A stretch of 64,000 bases of DNA from Fontibacterium abundans (GTDB lineage: Bacteria > Pseudomonadota > Alphaproteobacteria > Pelagibacterales > Pelagibacteraceae), in assembly GCA_965235095.1 (NCBI GenBank), contig OZ249405.1; one strand, given 5' to 3'. Numbering within the stretch: the stretch's first letter is position 1; every line of letters begins with the position of its first letter. The notes beneath the pieces are model-generated. The model saw only the letters and a program-made list of their open reading frames with translations, did not search any database and had not been told where the DNA came from. A program made the position numbers and the translations under genes. Below are positions 15,691-23,856 of this stretch, piece after piece.

Positions 15691-16631
15691 TATTTAATGC
15701 CAAGTAAGAGATTTATTTCATAAAAGCTAGCTTTTATTTCATTGTTAATTGAATTGATATTATAAATAATATTGTTAATTTTATTTCTTATTCGAAAATT
15801 TTTAAAAAAATTATTACTCTCTAAGTTAATAGCAAAATAATTTTCAATATATATGTGCATTAAATCCAATATTTTATTATATTTTTCTTCTAAGTAAAAA
15901 TTTTGCATAGTTAAAATTTTTGTAGAAAAATTTTTCTCATAAATGTTCAATTCATTAAACAGAATATTCATTTTTAGATTTGTACCTGGGGTAAAATTTT
16001 TAATAATCGTATTATTTGTATTAAACTGAGACATTAATTTTTCTTTAATTGATGTATTCTCTTTTGAATTTATAAAAAGCCTACAATTAAAACATCTAGA
16101 TTTAATTGTTTCGAGTAAGAATTTATTTTCAAGATATGATATAAAAAAATAATTGTTTTCAGGAAGTTCCTCTAATACTTTTAAAATTGAATTTGATGAA
16201 TTTTTATTAAGATTTTCTGCGCCTTCTAAAAAAAATATTTTAGGCTTATTGTTTATAGATGATTTGTTAAAGAAATTTATAATTTCTCTTGTTTCTTCTA
16301 TGCTGATTATTTTTTTAAAATCATCAACTTTTAAATGTTTAAAGTTAAAATTAATATTATTAATTAAATCTAAGTAACTCTTATTACTTTCTATAATTTC
16401 TTTAGCTTTTAAGTCGTAAGGATCATTTTCTTTACTAGATAATATGTAGTTAATTAAATGGTAAATAAATGTTGCCTTCCCTACTCCGTCACTACCATTA
16501 AATATAATTTTGTTAGGTAATTTATTTTTTTCAAAAAGATTAGAAAGTTTTTTAAATAAATCGTCATGACCGTATAAAAATCTTTGATATTTATTAAGAG
16601 TTTCAATATTTATAAAATTATAATCTTGCAT
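15690..16631 (-). CDS. holB: DNA polymerase III delta' subunit
   Basis: The 313-residue protein is an AAA+ clamp-loader subunit. The N-terminal region has IIFNGSDGVGKATFIYHLI (P-loop-like, near residue 45) and the central part has the delta'/gamma signature IFFLEGAENLNKNSSNSILKVLEELP. The C-terminal half is very divergent and asparagine-rich, as expected for AT-driven sequence drift. Position between tmk and metG is the conserved alphaproteobacterial order, and the gene overlaps tmk by 14 nt. Confidence 0.9.
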   Translation of the reverse strand: MQDYNFINIETLNKYQRFLYGHDDLFKKLSNLFEKNKLPNKIIFNGSDGVGKATFIYHLINYILSSKENDPYDLKAKEIIESNKSYLDLINNINFNFKHLKVDDFKKIISIEETREIINFFNKSSINNKPKIFFLEGAENLNKNSSNSILKVLEELPENNYFFISYLENKFLLETIKSRCFNCRLFINSKENTSIKEKLMSQFNTNNTIIKNFTPGTNLKMNILFNELNIYEKNFSTKILTMQNFYLEEKYNKILDLMHIYIENYFAINLESNNFFKNFRIRNKINNIIYNINSINNEIKASFYEINLLLGIK

Positions 16632-17259
16632 TTAATATTTTTAAAGTTTTTGTATTAATTTCATTCTGAATTTCATTAAGAGACTTGTTACCCTTAATTA
16701 AAACTATTTTATTTTTGTACATTTTTGAAATTTTTATGAAACCATTCCTGATTTTATTAAAACGATAACTTGAAAGTTTGTCAAATCTATTAGTTTTTTT
16801 TGCTCGTTTATTTATTCTAACTTTAGATTCTTTTTTATTTAAATCGATCAAAAAAGTAATATCTGGATGAACTTTATTAAAAATTTTCTTTTGAATACTA
16901 AAGATAAATTTTTTATCCATACCTTCCAAGTAATGTTGGTATGCTAATGTTGAGTAAAAAAATCTATCGCAAATTATAATAAAATTTTTTTTAAGATAAA
17001 AATTTATTTTACTAATTATATGTTCATTTCTAGCCGCCATTAATAAAAAAAATTCTGTTAACGGGCTAATGTTTGTTTTTTTATCTAACATTAAATTTCT
17101 TATTTTTTCTGAAAATAAGGTACCACCTGGTTCTCTGGTTAAAATTACATTTTTAGTAATTTTGTTTTTTATAAATTTATATAATAATTTTGCCTGTGTT
17201 GATTTTCCAGAGCCTTCAACCCCTTCAAAGCAGATAAAAAACGATTTTTTTATTGCCAT
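16618..17259 (-). CDS. tmk: Thymidylate kinase
   Basis: The 213-residue enzyme phosphorylates dTMP to dTDP. The P-loop FEGVEGSGKST is at residues 10-20, the DR-x motif appears as TREPGGT, and CDRFFYSTLAYQ matches the thymidylate-binding DRY/DRF segment. The lid region is lysine/arginine-rich (RINKRAKKTNRFDKLS). It overlaps the D,D-carboxypeptidase gene by 10 nt and holB by 14 nt. Confidence 0.95.
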   Translation of the reverse strand: MAIKKSFFICFEGVEGSGKSTQAKLLYKFIKNKITKNVILTREPGGTLFSEKIRNLMLDKKTNISPLTEFFLLMAARNEHIISKINFYLKKNFIIICDRFFYSTLAYQHYLEGMDKKFIFSIQKKIFNKVHPDITFLIDLNKKESKVRINKRAKKTNRFDKLSSYRFNKIRNGFIKISKMYKNKIVLIKGNKSLNEIQNEINTKTLKILNARL

Positions 17260-18410
17260 AGGTAATGATTGATATTTTGAATGCCTTTAAAAAATATATT
17301 TTTATCAGTTATGTCTTTTTGGGCAAATAAATCTTTAGCATCAATAAGTTCTTTATTATTATAAACTCTAAGGACTGCCACCTTCTCAAATTTTTTTATA
17401 GGTAATTGCACAGGATATTCATATTCTAATTCCATTCTAATTTTTGGATTCTTTAAATTTTTTGGCAGGTTAACAAAAATACCATCTTTGTTTGCGCCCT
17501 TAACATCTAAATAAGAAGAGCTTCCATTCCATATTTTTATTCTAAATTTATCTTTATCATAAGAAATTTTCACAAGATCAATTTTATTGAAAGCGCCATT
17601 CAATAATAGTTTCGAAGATTCTGCTCTTGAAAACATTGTGGGTAGGCCACTAATTACTGCTATTATTCTTCTGTTGTCTTTTTTCTTTGTAACTGCAATT
17701 GAATACTTGCTATCTTTTAAATGCCCTGTTTTTATCCCATCAACTCCTTCATCCATAGAAAGTAACACGTTTCTATTTTCCTGTTTAACTGGATTGCCAC
17801 CTGATCTAGCCCACGCAAAATCTTTTTCCTTAAAATATTTATAATATTGAGAATAGTTATTGATTAAATAAGACGACAATAAAGCCATATCCCTTACCGT
17901 AGAATAATTATCTTGGCTATATGTTCCAGAAGAATTGCTAAAGTTTGTATTAACCATATTTATTTGTTTAGCTTTTTCATTCATTAAATTTGCAAATTGC
18001 TCTTCGGTTCCAGATATGCCTTCTGCTAAAACAATAGAAGCATCAACGCCTGATACAATAATTACCCCTCTTAATAAATCTTCAATTGAAACTTTATCCC
18101 CTGGAACTAAGAACATGGTAGATTCACCTGATCTAGTTGCATTTCGAGCTTTTTTAGAAACAGTAAATTGATCTGTAAGTTTAATTTTTTTATTCTTAAG
18201 TTGGTCAAACACAACAACAGCTGTCATGATTTTTGTCATAGAAGCAGGAGATATTTTTTGATCAGCATTTTTTTCAGCTAATACCGCCCCACTAGAGTGA
18301 TCTATGACAATTCCTTGCTTAACTTTATCTGGAATAATTATTTGAGAATAAGAAGTTGAGGCAAAACCTAATACAATAAATACTAAAATAAAAAAATTCT
18401 TAAAAATCAT
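17250..18410 (-). CDS. D-alanyl-D-alanine carboxypeptidase (PBP5/6-like) with altered SxN motif
   Basis: The 386-residue protein has a signal peptide (residues 1-22), a serine-peptidase S11 domain, and the PBP5 C-terminal domain (from about residue 285). The catalytic SxxK is SMTK at 57-60 and the KTG triad is at 227-229. The second motif, normally SGN, reads SGV at 120-122 (VIIVSGVDASIVLAEG), with GTT encoding Val122, so the conserved Asn is missing. Family members trim the terminal D-Ala from peptidoglycan stem peptides in the periplasm. Reduced or altered activity is possible. It sits in an operon with the rlpA-like and mltB genes, overlapping the former by 4 nt. Confidence 0.9.
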   Translation of the reverse strand: MIFKNFFILVFIVLGFASTSYSQIIIPDKVKQGIVIDHSSGAVLAEKNADQKISPASMTKIMTAVVVFDQLKNKKIKLTDQFTVSKKARNATRSGESTMFLVPGDKVSIEDLLRGVIIVSGVDASIVLAEGISGTEEQFANLMNEKAKQINMVNTNFSNSSGTYSQDNYSTVRDMALLSSYLINNYSQYYKYFKEKDFAWARSGGNPVKQENRNVLLSMDEGVDGIKTGHLKDSKYSIAVTKKKDNRRIIAVISGLPTMFSRAESSKLLLNGAFNKIDLVKISYDKDKFRIKIWNGSSSYLDVKGANKDGIFVNLPKNLKNPKIRMELEYEYPVQLPIKKFEKVAVLRVYNNKELIDAKDLFAQKDITDKNIFFKGIQNINHYLWQ

Positions 18411-19078
18411 TCAACGATTATATTATAATTATCAAACTTAGTATTAACTATTTTGTTAAAAAAAATATCAAATTCACTGATATCATTAATAGTTGCGACT
18501 TTTACTCTGAATTTTTTATTAACCTGAATAACAGTTGGATTAAGATTTTTTATTTCTTTTTTTAATAAGTTTACCATATCTAAGGCTGAATTTTTAAAAG
18601 TAAAATCACCATAATAAATTATTAATTTATTTAAATTGTTTTTTTTTGAAGAATTATTTTTAGACAAATCGATAATATCAACATTTTTTATCTCTACATT
18701 TTGAGTAATTTTTTTTTCTTCATCAAAAATTTTAGCAATATCGGCCATAAAAGTTTTATTTGTTCTAAGAGATTCAATTTTTACTATGGGTAAATTATAG
18801 TTTAACTCCAATAAATCCATGTATTTACTAGGAATGATAATTTCCCTTTCTTTTTTGAAATTTGAATTTTTATTAACTTCTACAACTAAGCTTTTTTTAG
18901 TTAACAAATTAGTAATTTTAACTTTGCTATTTGGCGTAATATTTCGATGTATTACTTCGTCATTCTTAGTAAATTCTGCAAAACCTATTTTTTCATAAGT
19001 ATTATTGTTTTCATAAGTTGAGAAAGTTTGACAGGATGTAATTAAAATAAAAAATAAAACTATTAGCTTATTTCTCAT
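18407..19078 (-). CDS. RlpA-like lipoprotein with SPOR-type C terminus (divergent)
   Basis: The 223-residue protein has a short lipoprotein signal (LFFILITSC, Cys16). Residues 30-115 resemble an RlpA double-psi beta-barrel (KIGFAEFTKNDEVIHRNITP, NSKVKITNLLTKKSLVVEVNK), but the conserved RlpA catalytic/binding residues are not evident. Residues 145-223 have the spacing of a SPOR peptidoglycan-binding domain (YYGDFTFKNSALDMVNLLKK, VATINDISEFDIF). Position between mltB and the D,D-carboxypeptidase gene supports a cell-wall role. The assignment rests on context as much as on sequence. Confidence 0.68.
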   Translation of the reverse strand: MRNKLIVLFFILITSCQTFSTYENNNTYEKIGFAEFTKNDEVIHRNITPNSKVKITNLLTKKSLVVEVNKNSNFKKEREIIIPSKYMDLLELNYNLPIVKIESLRTNKTFMADIAKIFDEEKKITQNVEIKNVDIIDLSKNNSSKKNNLNKLIIYYGDFTFKNSALDMVNLLKKEIKNLNPTVIQVNKKFRVKVATINDISEFDIFFNKIVNTKFDNYNIIVE

Positions 19079-19079
19079 T

Positions 19080-20075
19080 TTACTTTTTTATTTTGTCTGA
19101 AAGAGTTCCAACAGTTATTGCAAATCGCAAAGATCTATTCCATTCTAATAACCTTAAAAAATTATCAAACACAATGTAGATCGGACCATCTTCACCATCA
19201 GGTCTTATCAACCAACCTTCTTTTTTATCCTCGTACACAATCTCACTATCATTTTTATTTTTAAAACCTAATAATTTTAATTGAGCAATAGAAATTTTAT
19301 TTTTAAGATTTCTTGAATCTAAATTAATTAAACTGTTATCAAAATTTTTATTTATTTTAATTTCAAATCCCCATTTATCTTTTTCAATCCATCCTATTGT
19401 TTTTAAGTAATTTGCTGCTGAAGCAAGAGAATCTTGAAATGAGTTAATCAAATCAATATCAGCAACTTCATCAAAATTTATTCCGTGCTTTAGAATTGTC
19501 GAGGGCATGAATTGAAAATTACCAATTGCTCCAGCCCACGAGCCATATAAGCTCTCATATTTTAAAGTTTTATTATCGATTAATTTTAAAAGTATAATTA
19601 ATTCTTTTTCAAAGTATTCCGATCGTCGATTATCAAATGACAGAGTCGATAAAGCAGAAATTATATCCACCTTTCCTTTGTTAACCCCAAAATTTGTCTC
19701 TATACCCCACAAAGAAACAAGAATTTCTTTATCAACTTTAAATTTAGCACTGACTTTCTCAAGTAAAAGTGAATTTTCTTTTAAGAGATTTCTTGCTGCC
19801 TGTATTCTTTTTTCATCCACTCTTTTTTTTAAATATTCGTAAGTTTTCTCAAAAAACTCAGGCTGCTTTCTATCTAATGCAACAATTCTCTCTAAAAATT
19901 TTGCATTTTTTAGTGCAGTATCAACTGTTTCTTTTGAGACACCTTGGGAGATAGCTCTACCTTTAAAACCAACTAACCATTCATTAAATTTTTCATTTGC
20001 TAATGAAATATTGGGATTAAATATTACAAATAAATAAATAATTAGAAATATTTTAAATTTAAGGTAAATATTCAT
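19080..20075 (-). CDS. mltB: Lytic murein transglycosylase, MltB family
   Basis: The 331-residue protein cleaves the MurNAc-GlcNAc bond with 1,6-anhydro product formation. A hydrophobic signal (residues 7-26) ending at LANEKF directs it to the periplasm; no lipobox cysteine is seen. The catalytic Glu126 lies in LWGIETNFG, followed by GSWAGAIGNFQFMPS near residue 185, both diagnostic of MltB. The C-terminal part (from about residue 270) resembles the family's extra domain. It lies 1 nt upstream of the rlpA-like gene and begins the minus-strand run that ends with the MBL gene. Confidence 0.93.
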   Translation of the reverse strand: MNIYLKFKIFLIIYLFVIFNPNISLANEKFNEWLVGFKGRAISQGVSKETVDTALKNAKFLERIVALDRKQPEFFEKTYEYLKKRVDEKRIQAARNLLKENSLLLEKVSAKFKVDKEILVSLWGIETNFGVNKGKVDIISALSTLSFDNRRSEYFEKELIILLKLIDNKTLKYESLYGSWAGAIGNFQFMPSTILKHGINFDEVADIDLINSFQDSLASAANYLKTIGWIEKDKWGFEIKINKNFDNSLINLDSRNLKNKISIAQLKLLGFKNKNDSEIVYEDKKEGWLIRPDGEDGPIYIVFDNFLRLLEWNRSLRFAITVGTLSDKIKK

Positions 20076-20117
20076 TACTTTTTTTTAACATAGCCTACAT
20101 TTAAAGTCATTAATCAA

Positions 20118-20207
20118 GGAGAGGTGGCTGAGCGGTTGAAAGCACTAGTCTTGAAAACTAGCAACGGGGCAACTCGTTCGTGGGTTCAAATCCCACCCTC
20201 TCCGCCA
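20118..20207 (+). tRNA. tRNA-Ser (TGA anticodon)
   Basis: Acceptor arms GGAGAGG and CCTCTCC, a long variable arm (AACGGGGCAACTCGTT region) typical of class II tRNA-Ser, T loop GTTCAAATC and encoded CCA at 20205-20207. The anticodon TGA is at 20152-20154. Confidence 0.95.
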
Positions 20208-20245
20208 TTTTTTTGGAATATTAGCAAATTTGATTCTATAAAAAT

Positions 20246-20497
20246 TTAAAATTGTAACTTAAATTGTTTAATTTTTTTGGATATAGAAAAGTTTTCCAAA
20301 TCTATATTTTTCTTATTATCAACTAACCAAGAACTTAATTCTTTATCAGTAAAATTTAATATAAGTTCGAATTCTTTCAATTCTTCAGGACTTAATATTT
20401 TTAAGTTTTCATTAGCAAATCCACCAATTAGTAAATCCATTTCTTTAGTTCCTCTGTGATTAGATCTATATAAAAGTTTTTTTATTAAATTGTTCAT
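20246..20497 (-). CDS. sdhE: Succinate dehydrogenase assembly factor (SdhE/DUF339)
   Basis: The 83-residue protein promotes covalent flavinylation of SdhA. The conserved RGTKEMD (RGxxExD) surface motif is at residues 13-19, followed by ILSPEELKEFELIL and LSSWL. The frame extends to a TTG at 20527, but the ATG at 20497 places the family's usual MNNLIKKLLYRS start. It is divergent from recG with 38 bp between starts; this pairing is common in alphaproteobacteria. Confidence 0.9.
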   Translation of the reverse strand: MNNLIKKLLYRSNHRGTKEMDLLIGGFANENLKILSPEELKEFELILNFTDKELSSWLVDNKKNIDLENFSISKKIKQFKLQF

Positions 20498-20535
20498 ATC
20501 TACTATATATATCTTAATTGAAACCAAGTCTTTAA

Positions 20536-22605
20536 ATGATCGAAAAAAATTTTAATTTTTTTTTTAATCCAATTTCCAAAATAAAAGGAATAGGACCAAA
20601 AATACAGAAATTATTTAATGAAAAAAAAATAGAATCTAATATTGATCTAATTTTTAATTTTCCCTATGGTTTGATTGATAGAACTCATTGTCCCAATTTA
20701 AACAACCTAGAAATAGGAAAAATTAGTACAATTTTTGTTAAAGTAAAAAAACATAACTTTCCAAGAATAAGAAGACTTCCAAATACCGTTCAATGCTTTG
20801 ATGATACTGGGGAGATTAATATTGTTTTTTTTAATTCAAGAGAAAATTACGTTAAAGAAATATTGCCTCTTAATAGCGAGGTCATTATTAGCGGAAAGGT
20901 AAATTTTTATAAAAATAAGTATCAAATAACTAATCCTGACTACATTACCTCAGTCAATAATGAGGAAAAAGTTAGCAAAATAATGCCAACTTATAGTTCA
21001 TTAAAAGGCATATCTAACAAAACTATAAATAAAATTTATGAAAATATTACCAAAGATATTCCTGATGTTCTGGAATGGCACAGAGACTTTGTAATAAAAA
21101 ATAATAAATGGACTAGTTTTAAAGATTCACTAATTCAACTACACAATCCAAAAAAATTAGAAGATTTAGATAAAAATTCTTTAGCATACGAGAGAATATC
21201 TTTTGATGAAATATTTTCTAATTTATTAATTTTTTCTCAAATTAAGAAAAAAAACTTATCTATTTATAAAAAACCTAAAGTTTTCTCTTCAGAATATAAA
21301 TTAAAAATAATTAAAAATTTATCTTTTACTCTAACAAAAGCTCAGCAAGATATTATTGAAGAAATTGAAGATAGTCTAAAAAAAGACAAGAAAATGTTAA
21401 GACTGCTTCAGGGCGATGTAGGTTCTGGTAAAACTATAATTTCAATTATTTCAGGATTAAATGTTGTGGCCTCTGGTTTTCAAGTGGCTTTAATGTGCCC
21501 AACTGATATATTAGCTACCCAGCATTTAAATTTGATTAAATCAATTACTCAAGGTCTTGATATAAAAGTTGAAATTTTAAGTGGCGGTGTAAATAAAAAA
21601 AGACAAATTGAAATTAAAAAAGAGCTTTTTGATGGAAAAATTAATTTTTTAATAGGTACGCATTCCTTATTTCAAGAAAGCGTTTCATTTAATAATTTAG
21701 GATTAATCATCATAGATGAGCAGCATAAATTTGGTGTCAAACAAAGAATAAATCTTTCGGAAAAAGGAGGAACGAACTGTGATGTGCTGTTAATGAGCGC
21801 AACGCCGATACCTAGAACTTTAATTTTATCAACTTATGGGGACATGGATATTTCTACTCTTAGAGAAAAACCATTTAAAAAAACTAAAATTATAACAAAT
21901 ATTATTTCTGAAAATAAAATACCTGATTTAATTAATTTAATAAAAAATAAAATTGAAAATAAGCAGCAAGTTTATTGGATTTGTCCTTTAATTGAAGAGA
22001 GTCAAAAAGTTAAGCTAACTCCGGTTTTAGAAAGATTTGAATATCTAAAAAAATGTTTTCCTGAAAATGTTGCCGTAATGCATGGAAATTTAAAGAATGA
22101 AGAAAAAATTAAAGTAATGAAGGATTTTTTAGATAAACAATTTTCAATATTAATATCAACAACTGTAGTCGAAGTTGGCGTCGATAATCAAAACGCAAAT
22201 ACAATTATAATAGAAAATTCGGAAAGATTTGGGCTTGCTCAACTGCATCAGTTAAGAGGAAGGGTCGGAAGAGGAATTGAAGATGGTGAATGCATTCTAA
22301 TATATTCAAAATCAATAAGCGAGAATGGTAAAAAAAGACTTAAAATTCTTAAAGAATCTAATGATGGATTTTATATATCCGAGCAGGACCTGAAAATAAG
22401 AGGATTTGGAGATATTATTGGTTACAAACAAAGCGGTGAAAAAGATTTTATCGTAGCGGATCCAATGTACCACTCTCATCTTTTTGAGTTAGCTAAACAA
22501 GAAACAGATTTTTATACTCAAGCAAATTTATCAATCGATAAGTTTAGTACACTTCTTAAATTTTTTAAAAAAGATAAAATATTAAATATAATAGATACTG
22601 GTTAA
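20536..22605 (+). CDS. recG: ATP-dependent DNA helicase RecG
   Basis: RecG remodels stalled replication forks and Holliday junctions. The 689-residue protein has the N-terminal wedge/OB region (residues 60-160), Walker A LLQGDVGSGKT near residue 292, the RecG-specific DEQH box (IIIDEQHKFGVKQR) near 393, LLMSATPIPRTL, and QLRGRVGRG near 575. The order and length are normal. It begins 38 bp from sdhE on the opposite strand and its stop overlaps that of the SbmA-like gene by 4 bp. Confidence 0.96.
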   Translation: MIEKNFNFFFNPISKIKGIGPKIQKLFNEKKIESNIDLIFNFPYGLIDRTHCPNLNNLEIGKISTIFVKVKKHNFPRIRRLPNTVQCFDDTGEINIVFFNSRENYVKEILPLNSEVIISGKVNFYKNKYQITNPDYITSVNNEEKVSKIMPTYSSLKGISNKTINKIYENITKDIPDVLEWHRDFVIKNNKWTSFKDSLIQLHNPKKLEDLDKNSLAYERISFDEIFSNLLIFSQIKKKNLSIYKKPKVFSSEYKLKIIKNLSFTLTKAQQDIIEEIEDSLKKDKKMLRLLQGDVGSGKTIISIISGLNVVASGFQVALMCPTDILATQHLNLIKSITQGLDIKVEILSGGVNKKRQIEIKKELFDGKINFLIGTHSLFQESVSFNNLGLIIIDEQHKFGVKQRINLSEKGGTNCDVLLMSATPIPRTLILSTYGDMDISTLREKPFKKTKIITNIISENKIPDLINLIKNKIENKQQVYWICPLIEESQKVKLTPVLERFEYLKKCFPENVAVMHGNLKNEEKIKVMKDFLDKQFSILISTTVVEVGVDNQNANTIIIENSERFGLAQLHQLRGRVGRGIEDGECILIYSKSISENGKKRLKILKESNDGFYISEQDLKIRGFGDIIGYKQSGEKDFIVADPMYHSHLFELAKQETDFYTQANLSIDKFSTLLKFFKKDKILNIIDTG

Positions 22606-23573
22606 TTCTTTTTATAACCAATCGCGATTTCAAACTCACCTAATCTTTTATGAATAGATCTTAATTCGGTAATTGTTGTCCATTGATGAATGAATAAGGA
22701 AAAACTATTATGTACTCTTTGAAATGCATTAGACACCTGAACTATAACACCAAGTGTAATTACACCTGAAAATAAACTTGGAGCCATCACTAAATATGGC
22801 ACAATAACCATAAATTGATCGTATAAATTAACCCATACATCAAAGTAACCGTAATTATAAAAAAGTCTGTGGTAGTTAAATTTAATTCCTGAAAATAATT
22901 CAAATACGGTGTCAGGTTTTGCATATTTTAATCTGTCATCTTCTCCATATACTAATTCTTTTCGAAATGACGCTTCTACTCTTTGATTATTATATTCAAG
23001 ACCTGGTAATTTAATTCCAACAAACCAGCTAATTATCAATCCTCCTAAACTAACAAATAGAGAAACCCAAACTAAAGACCCTGGAAATTGTTTTAAAAAA
23101 TCTATTTGGATTCCAGAAGAAAGCCCCCAAAGTATAGGTATAAAAGCAATTAAAGTCATAATACCTCTGATTACTTGAAGACCTAAACTTTCTACAATTT
23201 TTGCAAATCTACTTGTATCTTCTTGAATTCTTTGTGAGGCACCTTCTACGTTTTCAAGGCTGTTTTTCCATAATGGGATGTAGTCAAAAGTTATAGCCTC
23301 ACGCCAACGTAAAGAATAAACTCTCGTAAAAAATCCTGTAAAAGTTGCCAATATCACATACGGAAATGCCAGGTAACAAAAAACATAAATTTTATTCCAA
23401 AATTCTGAAATATTACTTTTTGTAGCATTTTGTAATAAATCATAAAAACCTTTGTACCATTCATTTATTTGAACGGTTATTGAGACTTGGATTAATAATG
23501 AAAAAATTAATAACAGTCCCCCACCCCAAGACCACAAAATCCATTTTTTGTTTAAAAAAAAACTTTTAAACAT
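22602..23573 (-). CDS. SbmA/BacA-like inner-membrane transporter, short form
   Basis: The 323-residue protein has six apparent hydrophobic segments and the SbmA/BacA family blocks: WYKGFYDLLQNA near residue 38, YSLRWREAITFDY, GASQRIQEDTSRFAKIVESLG near residue 110, and VSNAFQRVHNSFSLFI near the C terminus. SbmA and BacA import peptides and modified peptide antibiotics, driven by the proton gradient, and lack an ABC ATPase domain. This copy is about 80 residues shorter than Escherichia coli SbmA, mostly at the N terminus. It overlaps the NDUFS4-like gene by 8 nt. Confidence 0.85.
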   Translation of the reverse strand: MFKSFFLNKKWILWSWGGGLLLIFSLLIQVSITVQINEWYKGFYDLLQNATKSNISEFWNKIYVFCYLAFPYVILATFTGFFTRVYSLRWREAITFDYIPLWKNSLENVEGASQRIQEDTSRFAKIVESLGLQVIRGIMTLIAFIPILWGLSSGIQIDFLKQFPGSLVWVSLFVSLGGLIISWFVGIKLPGLEYNNQRVEASFRKELVYGEDDRLKYAKPDTVFELFSGIKFNYHRLFYNYGYFDVWVNLYDQFMVIVPYLVMAPSLFSGVITLGVIVQVSNAFQRVHNSFSLFIHQWTTITELRSIHKRLGEFEIAIGYKKN

Positions 23574-23856
23574 TATTTAAAAAATTGTCAGCATAAGCTT
23601 TGATTATAAGCTTATTTTTTTTATGATTTGTTAGATCGAATAAAATATTGTTTTCTTTAGCATAAGCAACAGCCTGTTCTTGAGTTTCAAATTTTAACTT
23701 AATTTGTTCTCCAGTATTTGATGATGACGTCCATCCCATTACAAAATCCTTGTTAGAATTAGATTTTGTAAATTCTAAAACCCAAAATTTAGTTCTAGCC
23801 TTACCTGATTGCATTGCTGTTTTTACAGGCTGATAAATCTTAGCTCTTTGAAACAT
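23566..23856 (-). CDS. NDUFS4-like complex I accessory subunit (ETC_C1 family)
   Basis: The 96-residue protein matches the alphaproteobacterial/mitochondrial NDUFS4 (18 kDa) family: AKIYQPVKTAMQSGKA at the N terminus, WVLEFT, MGWTSSSNTGEQIKLKF and the helix TQEQAVAYAKENNI. In mitochondria this subunit stabilises the NADH-binding arm of complex I. It is distant from any nuo operon in this window and lies between sbmA and gyrA, touching the gyrA stop by one base. Confidence 0.9.
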   Translation of the reverse strand: MFQRAKIYQPVKTAMQSGKARTKFWVLEFTKSNSNKDFVMGWTSSSNTGEQIKLKFETQEQAVAYAKENNILFDLTNHKKNKLIIKAYADNFLNNV

